Positions 1-5,973 of a stretch of DNA of 5,973 bases are shown here, in pieces. How positions within the stretch are numbered: position 1 is the stretch's first letter; each line of letters starts with the position of its first letter. Origin of the DNA: Paludibacter sp. (lineage in GTDB: Bacteria > Bacteroidota > Bacteroidia > Bacteroidales > Paludibacteraceae). Below the pieces are notes generated by a model. The model saw only the letters and a program-made list of their open reading frames with translations, did not search any database and was not told the origin of the DNA. Location of the stretch: NCBI GenBank assembly GCA_009787075.1, contig WRGS01000124.1, forward strand, positions 1-5,973, given 5' to 3'. The translations under genes were made by a program, and so were the position numbers.

Positions 1-1
1 A

Positions 2-3000
2 ACAATGACAGATGCCGAAGGGCAATTTACTATTTCTGTGCCGCAAAGCGCAACTTTGGTTGTTTCCAGTGTAGGACACCTGACCAAAGAAGTAGCTGCT
101 GCCAATGGCGTTGTAATACGACTTGAAGCAGATGAAACGATGTTAAAAGAGGTTCAGGTTATAGAAATAGCCTATGGTACTGTTACTCGAGCTCAGTTTG
201 TAGGTGCTGCTGCCGTAGTTGATGGAGATAAGTTATTGCAACGCTCTACATCTAATATGACTAATGCGCTACAGGGTGCAGCAGCAGGCGTTCAAGTGGT
301 AAGTGGCAGCGGACAACCTGGTACAGCGGCAACAATTAACATTCGCGGAGTTGGCTCAGTAAATGGAGGTACAGTTCCTTTGTACGTTATTGATGGCGCA
401 CCTGTTACAAGTCCATTTTCAATTAATTTACTTGATCCGCACAATGTCGAATCAATGACTGTTTTGAAAGATGCTTCAAGCACGGCTATTTACGGTGCAC
501 GAGGTGCAAATGGTGTGATATTGATTACTACCAAACAAGGCAGTAAAACAAGCACAAACGTAACTGTTGATGCAAAATGGGGAAGCAGCAGCCGTGCAGT
601 GCCGAATTACAATACTATGACTGACCCTGCAATGTATTACGAAACTCTGTATAAGGCATTGTACAATTCGCAGATTTATTCAGGTAAATCGGCTGTAAAC
701 GCATTCGCTTATGCAGATGCAAACATATTCAGTCAGACAGGCGCAGGCTATCAGGTTTATACAATTCCTGACGGTGAACGTTTTATCGGTACAAATTTCA
801 AATTAAATCCTAATGCTACATTGGGATACAGGCGAGGCGATTATTTTTATACTCCTGATAATTGGGAAAAAGAAACGTTAAATACTGGAAATTTGCGTCA
901 AGAATACAACGTTCAAATTTCAGGCGGCAACGACAAGACAACTTTCTTTATTTCAGCAGGTTATCTTGACGACCCTGGATTGGTTAAAGGTTCGGGTTTT
1001 TCGCGCTATACAATAAATGGCAATATAGATTCACAAGTCAAAAGTTGGCTTAAAGTAGGTTTGAATACCACTTATGCTTTTGCTAATTATCAAAATCCGG
1101 GTTATCAATCTACTTGGGGCAGTACAGGGAATGTATTTTTCACAATGAACGAAATGGCGCCAATTTTTCCATTCTATGTCCGTAATGCCGACGGCAGCAT
1201 TAAAACAGACAGAAATGGTTATACAGTGTTTGATTCAGGCAACAATACAGGTTTTATCCGTCCGGGTTCTGCACCAAGAGGCAACAATGCTATAAATCTT
1301 TTGATAGACCAAAATTATGACTATTATGATTTGGTAAGCAATAATATTTACGCTACAATTACCCCATTAAAAGGACTGTCAGTTACTGCCCGTATCACAC
1401 CGAATGTTTCCAATGATAGAGCTATGTCTTTAAGTAATCCTTTTTATGGCAGTCCTCAAACTGACGGTGCTGTGGCTGTAGAACATTATCGCAGCTTTAC
1501 ATTCAATCAACAATATATAGCCGATTATAAATTGTTGTTCGGCGAAATTCATAAAATTGAGTTATTGGCAGGGTGGGAAACATATCGTTTGAAACGTCAA
1601 AATTTGCGTGGAACTAACAATCACTTGTTCAACCCATTTATTGGCGAGTTGAACAATGCTTTCGGCATTGAACCTGCGAATCAACATGCTTTTTCTTATA
1701 CCCAGAATTACGGTACATCAGGGGCTTTTGGACGCTTGCAATACGATTTGAAAAACAGATATTTTTTTAATGCTACAGTACGTTATGAAGGTGTGTCACG
1801 TTATGCACCAAATAAACGATGGGGGCTTTTTGGAAGTATTGGCGCTGCATGGAGTTTAAGCAGTGAAAAATTTATGAGTAAAACAAATAATTGGCTTGAT
1901 ATGTTAAAATTGAAAGCGAGTTATGGTACGCAGGGTAACGACCAAATACTAACTTACTATGCTTTCCGCAGACTATGGGATGTTGCATATAATAGTGCAG
2001 TAGGAGACTATGTTACCACCTTGAGTGCTGTAGGTAATGCCAATTTAACTTGGGAAGCGCAAAAACTGCTCAATGCAGGAGTGGAATTTTCATTATTTAA
2101 AGAAAAATTGTCGGGTAATGTAGATTATTTCCGCCGCGTTAATTCTAATATGTTGTTTTCTGTGCCAATGCCGCCAAGTTCCGGTTTTTCAAGTGAGCCA
2201 CAAAATGGCGGTTCCGTAGCTAATAGCGGAGTTGAAATTGAATTGACATCAAAACTTATCAACACAAAAAATTTCGCATGGACGCTATTTGGTAATATTT
2301 CATTTATTAAGAGTAAAATGTTATCATTACCTGATTATGTAAAAATAAGTTCGCCTGAAGGAATAAAATACGGTAGTTACATATTAAAAATAGGCGGTTC
2401 ATTGAATGAAGCGTATATGGTTAAATATGCAGGAGTTGATAAGGAAACAGGGCTGTCGTTGTACTATACCGACCCCGACCATGGAGACAATTCATTGACT
2501 ACCAACTATGCCGATGCGAAACAATCTGATTTAGGCGATGTAAGCGTTGATGCTTATGGCGGTTTTGGTACTTCTATCTATTTTTACGGTTTTGATTTGG
2601 GAGCGCAGTTTGCATATCAGTTTGGAGGAAAAGCATACGATGGTACCTATCAGGAATTAATGCATACAGGAAAGCAATCAGGACGCAATTGGCATCTTGA
2701 TATTCTAAATGCATGGACTCCAACAAACACTAATACAGATATTCCAAGAATTAATTCTGCAGATGATATTAACCAGCAAAACAGCAGCCGCTTTTTGACC
2801 AGCACAAACTTTGTGAGTTTGAATTCACTGACTTTGGGTTATAATATACCTGCAAGATATCTTGAAAAATTGCAAATAAGCAGTTTGAGGGTTTATGTTA
2901 CAGGCGACAACTTGGCATTGTTCAGTGCGCGTAAAGGTTTTGACCCGCGTCAAAGCCAAAACTTATATTTACTTGATTCTGGAGCAGGAGTAGCAGGTTC

Positions 3001-3070
3001 TACTACATCCGGTAACTATGTTTACAGTCAAATGCGTTCGATTTCAGGCGGTTTGACAATTACATTTTAA
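2..3070 (+). CDS. SusC/RagA-family TonB-dependent outer-membrane receptor (5' partial)
   Basis: Outer-membrane beta-barrel that imports a ligand, usually an oligosaccharide or peptide, with TonB-ExbBD energy, working with the SusD partner encoded next. The frame is open to the left edge, so the ATG at position 5 is internal and not the true start. Numbering from it, residues 1-42 are the end of a carboxypeptidase-regulatory-like domain (TDAEGQFTISVP). Residues 47-58 are the linker and TonB-box area (MLKEVQVIEIAYG), and about 60-180 the plug, with the SusC/RagA signature: ALQGAAAGVQV, INIRGVGSVNGG, PLYVIDGAPV, VLKDASSTAIYGARGANGV. The barrel fills about 180-1021, with the conserved SYGTQGN (639-645) and NGGSVANSGVE (734-744) and a terminal strand ending in ITF. 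Family members are usually about 1000-1100 residues, so probably only the signal peptide and some tens of residues are missing. No frameshift is seen. The substrate cannot be told from sequence. Family assignment is very secure. Confidence 0.97.
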   Translation, partial: TMTDAEGQFTISVPQSATLVVSSVGHLTKEVAAANGVVIRLEADETMLKEVQVIEIAYGTVTRAQFVGAAAVVDGDKLLQRSTSNMTNALQGAAAGVQVVSGSGQPGTAATINIRGVGSVNGGTVPLYVIDGAPVTSPFSINLLDPHNVESMTVLKDASSTAIYGARGANGVILITTKQGSKTSTNVTVDAKWGSSSRAVPNYNTMTDPAMYYETLYKALYNSQIYSGKSAVNAFAYADANIFSQTGAGYQVYTIPDGERFIGTNFKLNPNATLGYRRGDYFYTPDNWEKETLNTGNLRQEYNVQISGGNDKTTFFISAGYLDDPGLVKGSGFSRYTINGNIDSQVKSWLKVGLNTTYAFANYQNPGYQSTWGSTGNVFFTMNEMAPIFPFYVRNADGSIKTDRNGYTVFDSGNNTGFIRPGSAPRGNNAINLLIDQNYDYYDLVSNNIYATITPLKGLSVTARITPNVSNDRAMSLSNPFYGSPQTDGAVAVEHYRSFTFNQQYIADYKLLFGEIHKIELLAGWETYRLKRQNLRGTNNHLFNPFIGELNNAFGIEPANQHAFSYTQNYGTSGAFGRLQYDLKNRYFFNATVRYEGVSRYAPNKRWGLFGSIGAAWSLSSEKFMSKTNNWLDMLKLKASYGTQGNDQILTYYAFRRLWDVAYNSAVGDYVTTLSAVGNANLTWEAQKLLNAGVEFSLFKEKLSGNVDYFRRVNSNMLFSVPMPPSSGFSSEPQNGGSVANSGVEIELTSKLINTKNFAWTLFGNISFIKSKMLSLPDYVKISSPEGIKYGSYILKIGGSLNEAYMVKYAGVDKETGLSLYYTDPDHGDNSLTTNYADAKQSDLGDVSVDAYGGFGTSIYFYGFDLGAQFAYQFGGKAYDGTYQELMHTGKQSGRNWHLDILNAWTPTNTNTDIPRINSADDINQQNSSRFLTSTNFVSLNSLTLGYNIPARYLEKLQISSLRVYVTGDNLALFSARKGFDPRQSQNLYLLDSGAGVAGSTTSGNYVYSQMRSISGGLTITF

Positions 3071-3071
3071 T

Positions 3072-3090
3072 TTATTAATTATTAATCTTT
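3072..3090 (+). repeat. Post-stop AT-rich motif, copy 1 (SusC-SusD gap)
   Basis: TTATTAATTATTAATCTTT begins 2 bases after the susC-like stop codon. It matches the sequence after the susD-like stop at 17 of 19 positions. Both are nearly pure A/T with one C at the same place, so low complexity could explain part of the match. No function is claimed. Confidence 0.35.
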
Positions 3091-3103
3091 TTTTTTAAAA
3101 AAA
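3088..3103. repeat. T9A7 homopolymer junction just before the SusD start
   Basis: Nine T's (3088-3096) run directly into seven A's (3097-3103), one base before the ATG at 3105. The inner 14 bases are a perfect T7A7 palindrome. The A-tract occupies the position where A-rich leaders aid translation in Bacteroidetes. Both tracts are long enough to be prone to length slippage, which would change the leader but not any reading frame. It has no GC stem, so I do not call it a terminator. Confidence 0.6.
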
Positions 3104-3104
3104 T

Positions 3105-4772
3105 ATGATGAAAATAAAATATTTATCAACAGTGACGATTTTGATATCTGTTATGTTTCTATTCACTTTCTGTAATGATTTGAATTTACATTATGAAGGT
3201 GGAACAGAAGATATCGAGCAGATTACCGATGCGGTAAATGCAATTCCAAGTCGTGCAAATGCAACATTAAACGGCATGTACTCTTTACTTAGCAAACCAT
3301 ACGTTATGTTTGGTTTAACCAATGTAACTTATGGACGTGCTGACGATATGGGGTATATGGCTGTAACTTTGGGGCAAGACCTCAACAGCGGCGATATGGT
3401 TAATATAGTTTCGGGCTACGACTGGTTTTCAGTGGCTTTGGAGTATTCGGACAGAACGCCTACTTATGCCAATCCTCAAATACGCTATGGATTGTTCTAT
3501 AAAATTTTATATGCAACAAACGAAGTGCTTGATATGGTACCTGATGGTACCGAAGATGCTGCTTTGAAAGCAATAAGAGGTCAAGCAGAGGCAATGCGTG
3601 CATTTTCTTATCTGTCTTTAGCTCCATATTTTCAATTCAAATATAAGGGCAATGAAAATAAGCCTTCTGTTCCAATGATGAAAGAAGGCGTAGATTTTCG
3701 TAATAATCCGCGTGTTCCGCTTTCAGAACTGTATGAAGCAATTGTACAAGATTTGACCGATGCTATTAGCGATTTGGACGGCTTTGTTCGTGCAAATAAA
3801 GGGCAAATAGACCAACGAGTTGCCTATGGTTTGCGTGCAAGAGCATATTTGTATATGGAAGAATGGGATAAAGCGGCTGCAGATGCCGATAAGGCAATGA
3901 GTGGTTACTCGCCATATTCAAGCAGTGAAATTCAAACACCGGGTTTTTGTGAGGCAAATGACCATAACTGGATTTGGGCAGCGCTGATTCCAGCAGATGT
4001 AATCGGTGATGAACTGGCATCGTGGCCTTCGCAAATAGGTTCGTTTTCATCCAGCAGTTATGTGGCATACGCAGGTATTTGGCGCAGCATTAATAAATTG
4101 TTGTACGACAAAATCCCTGCTACCGATGTACGTAAAGCATGGTGGCTGAATGCGAGCAAATATTCGCCAAATTTGAACGGTTTGTCATGGACAGATTATG
4201 CTAATAATATTACTTATAACGGACAAGATATTGTGAATGCATCTATTCCAGATACAAAAGTTCCAATGACTGCATACGCTAATGTTAAGTTTGGACAACG
4301 TTCAGGGATTGGTGCAACTGTTAATGATGGCGACTGGTGCATGATGAGAGCCGAAGAAATGATTCTGATTAAAGCGGAAGCCGCAGCAAAAGCGGGCAGA
4401 CTGGCTGAGGGAAGACAGATATTGGAAAATTTTGTGAAAAGTTACCGCGACCCTTCATATACAAGTACAGCGGCTAATGTTGATAATTTCTCCAACGAAG
4501 TATGGCTGCAACGCCGAATTGAACTTTGGGGCGAGGGTTTCGCTATGGCAGATATAATGCGTTTGGGAAAAAACGTTGTTCGTTTCCACCCCGGCGCAGT
4601 TACAAATGTGCCAGAATCTTACCAGTTCAATATTGCAGCAAATGACCCATGGTTATTGTTGCGTTTTGTACAAAGGGAAACTACTAACAATGTAGCAATA
4701 GAACAAAATGAGGGAGGCACACAACCGACACCTGGTAACGGCGCATCTCTTTTAGATGGTGTTACAGATTAA
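3105..4772 (+). CDS. SusD/RagB-family nutrient-binding outer-membrane lipoprotein
   Basis: Surface lipoprotein expected to form the hinged lid on the SusC barrel encoded 34 bp upstream and to bind the ligand before import. At 555 residues it is full length for the family. The N-terminus has a basic MMKIKY, a hydrophobic core and a probable lipid-attachment Cys at residue 23 (FLFTFC-NDLN). The Phe at -1 is not the usual Ala/Gly/Ser of a lipobox. Family landmarks follow: RANATLNGMYSLL (50-62), the helical IRGQAEAMRAFSYLSLAPYF (157-176), a 'YKGNENKPSVPMM' segment (180-192) replacing the common GGVPLV loop, and IVQDLTDAISDL (213-224). Next come a TPR-like helix pair QRVAYGLRARAYLYMEEWDKA (237-257), WCMMRAEEMILIKAEAAAKAG (411-431), and the C-terminal RRIELWGEGFAMADIMRLGK (470-489). 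ATG codons at 3105 and 3108 are adjacent; either could be the start and no Shine-Dalgarno decides it. Co-transcription with the receptor is likely. Confidence 0.96.
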   Translation: MMKIKYLSTVTILISVMFLFTFCNDLNLHYEGGTEDIEQITDAVNAIPSRANATLNGMYSLLSKPYVMFGLTNVTYGRADDMGYMAVTLGQDLNSGDMVNIVSGYDWFSVALEYSDRTPTYANPQIRYGLFYKILYATNEVLDMVPDGTEDAALKAIRGQAEAMRAFSYLSLAPYFQFKYKGNENKPSVPMMKEGVDFRNNPRVPLSELYEAIVQDLTDAISDLDGFVRANKGQIDQRVAYGLRARAYLYMEEWDKAAADADKAMSGYSPYSSSEIQTPGFCEANDHNWIWAALIPADVIGDELASWPSQIGSFSSSSYVAYAGIWRSINKLLYDKIPATDVRKAWWLNASKYSPNLNGLSWTDYANNITYNGQDIVNASIPDTKVPMTAYANVKFGQRSGIGATVNDGDWCMMRAEEMILIKAEAAAKAGRLAEGRQILENFVKSYRDPSYTSTAANVDNFSNEVWLQRRIELWGEGFAMADIMRLGKNVVRFHPGAVTNVPESYQFNIAANDPWLLLRFVQRETTNNVAIEQNEGGTQPTPGNGASLLDGVTD

Positions 4773-4791
4773 TTAATAATTATTTATCTTT
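4773..4791 (+). repeat. Post-stop AT-rich motif, copy 2 (SusD-lipoprotein gap)
   Basis: TTAATAATTATTTATCTTT directly follows the susD-like stop codon and aligns with the copy after the susC-like gene with two mismatches. It contains TATCTTTA (4785-4792), one base off a TAnnTTTG -7 box, but no TTTG is seen at the right distance upstream, so an internal promoter is not supported. Confidence 0.35.
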
Positions 4792-4817
4792 AGTAAATTA
4801 AATAAAATAGTATCAAT

Positions 4818-5642
4818 ATGAAACATTTAAATAAAATAGGATTATTGTCAATTTTTATAATGACGATGACGTTTATTGCCTGTAAGGACGATATTGTGCG
4901 CGAACCGTCGCCGCAATTCAACAAGGAAAGCAATAAAGTATATTTTCCAGAACAGGAAAATAATTTGACGCTTGAAATAGATGCAACAAAAATATCTGTA
5001 ACAATTGCCAGAGAAATTTCTAACGCTCCGCTTACAGTTGGTTTGTTGTTTTCGTGTGCCGCCGAAAATGCATTTATTGCTCCATCGTCTGTATCATTTG
5101 CAGCAGGTGAAGCTGAAACGACATTTGATATAACAGTAACAGGCAATGTAGAACTAATGAAGCAGTACCTATTTCAAATATCAGTTGAACAAAATCAGAC
5201 AGACCCATATACAGTGTCCGATGTATTTCCTGTCATTGTTTTTAATGTGATAAAAGAAGATTTTGCACCATATTCGACCGGCGAATATTATTCTGGTTGG
5301 TGGTGGGAATCATGGGAGGCTGATATGGAATATTCTCCTGCAACAGAAAGATACCGCATAAAAGCATTTTGTGGTCATGACGGCTATGATGCTTATTTTC
5401 AATGGAATGGAGGAAGTGAAATTACTATGGTCGGCGGTTCTAAAATAGGAAGCCGTACAGGTTTTCAAACAGGAGAGATTCATTCTGATTATGGAATGAT
5501 ATATGCTTCTTATAGTGCGCCTGAAGGTCCTTTTGAATATGATGAAGCAACAAAGACTTTTACTTTTGGTTATGCATGGAGAGTTGCTGCTGGTTCATGG
5601 GGGGTAGATCCTGACACATATACAATAACTGCACTGTATTGA
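4818..5642 (+). CDS. Two-domain surface lipoprotein of a SusCD locus, putative ligand-binding accessory protein
   Basis: A 274-residue lipoprotein: MKHLNK, a hydrophobic stretch (8-20) and a lipobox FIAC with Cys22, followed by KDD, the acidic pattern that in Bacteroidetes favours export to the cell surface. Residues about 40-145 look like an immunoglobulin/Calx-beta-type beta-sandwich (VYFPEQENNLTLEI, then SSVSFAAGEAETTFDITVTG, then YLFQISVEQNQTDPYTV). This is a style common in lipoproteins beside SusCD pairs. Residues about 150-274 form a second all-beta domain opening with GEYYSGWWWESW (155-166) and ending with TKTFTFGYAWRVAAGSWG (245-262) and DTYTITALY. I see no catalytic motif. It is the last gene before a terminator and lies 45 bp after the SusD gene. 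By position it is an analogue of SusE/SusF or other surface glycan-binding proteins; that role is inference, and a peptide or other ligand is equally possible. I cannot name the C-terminal family. Confidence 0.88.
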   Translation: MKHLNKIGLLSIFIMTMTFIACKDDIVREPSPQFNKESNKVYFPEQENNLTLEIDATKISVTIAREISNAPLTVGLLFSCAAENAFIAPSSVSFAAGEAETTFDITVTGNVELMKQYLFQISVEQNQTDPYTVSDVFPVIVFNVIKEDFAPYSTGEYYSGWWWESWEADMEYSPATERYRIKAFCGHDGYDAYFQWNGGSEITMVGGSKIGSRTGFQTGEIHSDYGMIYASYSAPEGPFEYDEATKTFTFGYAWRVAAGSWGVDPDTYTITALY

Positions 5643-5683
5643 ATTTGTAGAATTGAATTAATGTTGTTTAAATAATCAATTTA

Positions 5684-5717
5684 AGAGGCTGTCTCAAAAG
5701 GGCAGCCTCTCTTTTTT
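5684..5717 (+). terminator. Intrinsic terminator after the SusCD-lipoprotein unit
   Basis: AGAGGCTG (5684-5691) pairs perfectly with CAGCCTCT (5703-5710). The stem extends inward through T-G, C-G and T-G pairs to 11 bp around a CAAAA loop (5695-5699), and is followed by C and six T's (5711-5717). It sits 41 bp after the stop of the third gene and fits a rho-independent terminator. It marks the end of the operon and isolates the next gene. Confidence 0.93.
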
Positions 5718-5779
5718 ATCCATCATCTTGCAGGATTTGTAGTGCGAAATAAACTTGTTTTTCGTATTATTTTGTGAAA

Positions 5780-5813
5780 TTTAAACAAACTCCCATATAA
5801 AATATTATTTTTG
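5780..5813 (+). promoter_or_regulatory. Candidate Bacteroidetes-type promoter for the DUF4296-like gene
   Basis: TATTTTTG at 5806-5813 matches the Bacteroidetes -7 consensus TAnnTTTG and lies 17 bp before the ATG at 5831. An imperfect -33 element, TTTA (5780-5783 against TTTG), stands 22 bp upstream of it. This would give a very short leader. An alternative reading is TTTG (5771-5774) with TATAAAAT (5796-5803), 21 bp apart, which has a good -33 box but a weaker -7 box. A promoter here is expected because a terminator precedes this stretch. The exact boxes are inference. Confidence 0.42.
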
Positions 5814-5830
5814 CAAAAAAATTTAAATCA

Positions 5831-5973
5831 ATGACAAAAATTTTTCTTAAAATATCATTTTTATTTCTGATAATTTTATTTGTCTGTTGCACGAATCGTC
5901 CGTCCAATGTGTTCAGCGTCAATAAAATGTCGGATATATTAACCGAAATGCACAAAATTGATGGAATGCTTGC
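5831..5973 (+). CDS. Small lipoprotein, DUF4296-like N-terminus (3' partial)
   Basis: Only the first 47 codons are inside the window. The start reads MTKIFLKI, then a strongly hydrophobic stretch and a double Cys (FVCC-TNRPSN); Cys19 or Cys20 is the likely lipid-attachment site. After this come NKMSDILTEMHKIDGML (31-47), which resembles the opening of DUF4296 proteins, small Bacteroidetes lipoproteins with a conserved 'M..IL.E.H..D..L' helix. Their function is not known to me. The gene lies after the terminator of the SusCD unit and behind its own candidate promoter, so it probably belongs to a different transcript. The start has an A/T-rich leader (TTTAAATCA before ATG) and no Shine-Dalgarno, as is usual here. 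A longer reverse-strand frame overlaps it, but the signal peptide and lipobox favour this strand. Confidence 0.8.
   Translation, partial: MTKIFLKISFLFLIILFVCCTNRPSNVFSVNKMSDILTEMHKIDGML

Noticed and set aside
5..7. ATG at position 5 as the true start of the susC-like gene
   Set aside because: It would start in the middle of the carboxypeptidase-regulatory-like domain with no signal peptide, while the frame is open to the window edge. An outer-membrane barrel needs a signal peptide.
292..483. 63-codon reverse-strand open frame inside the susC-like gene
   Set aside because: It lies fully within the strongly conserved plug domain on the other strand; its protein shows no domain or signal features.
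3766..4068. 100-codon reverse-strand open frame inside the susD-like gene
   Set aside because: It is antisense to a well-supported family gene, and its His/Pro/Leu-rich composition is typical of an antisense shadow.
4773..4817. Possible internal promoter before the third gene (TATCTTTA as a -7 box)
   Set aside because: The last base differs from the consensus and no TTTG-like -33 element is found at a suitable distance. Read-through from the SusCD transcript is simpler.
4790..5146. 118-codon reverse-strand open frame over the start of the third lipoprotein gene
   Set aside because: The + strand carries a clear signal peptide, lipobox and beta-sandwich. The reverse product is a low-complexity shadow whose hydrophobic end is the antisense of the signal peptide.
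5651..5681. Weak inverted repeat (AATTGA ... TCAATT) between the third gene and the terminator
   Set aside because: The stem is A/T-rich with a bulge and a long loop, and has no T-tract of its own, so it is likely chance next to the much stronger terminator.
5767..5955. 62-codon reverse-strand open frame at the right edge
   Set aside because: It overlaps the terminator-to-gene spacer and the + strand lipoprotein start, and has no recognisable features. The AT-rich DNA explains the open frame.

Overview
The window is a piece of a Bacteroidetes (Bacteroidota) chromosome. The evidence is a SusC-type TonB-dependent receptor directly followed by a SusD-type lipoprotein (a pairing typical of this phylum), start codons preceded by A/T-rich sequence instead of Shine-Dalgarno motifs, a candidate TAnnTTTG-type -7 promoter element, and a 'CKDD' lipoprotein N-terminus of the kind associated with surface export in this phylum. 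The DNA is AT-rich. The order or genus cannot be fixed from the sequence; Bacteroidales seems likely from the protein style, but this is inference.

Layout: positions 2-3070 hold the 3' part of a susC-like gene whose signal peptide and start lie outside the window. After a 34-bp gap comes a complete susD-like gene (3105-4772). After a 45-bp gap comes a complete gene for a two-domain surface lipoprotein (4818-5642). A strong intrinsic terminator at 5684-5717 closes this unit. After a short AT-rich intergenic stretch with a candidate promoter, a new gene starts at 5831: a small lipoprotein with a DUF4296-like beginning, cut by the window end. All genes are on the + strand; I see no RNA genes, CRISPR array, transposase or integrase.

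The three complete or near-complete genes form one likely operon for a high-affinity outer-membrane importer. The SusC barrel moves a ligand across the outer membrane using TonB energy, SusD caps it and holds the ligand at the surface, and the third lipoprotein is probably an accessory surface ligand-binding protein in the position where SusE/SusF-like or SGBP proteins are found. No glycosidase, protease, sulfatase or regulator lies in the window, and the terminator separates the triad from the next gene, so the substrate cannot be read from this context. The most interesting item is the Trp-rich C-terminal domain of the third protein. The rest is a fairly ordinary SusCD locus.
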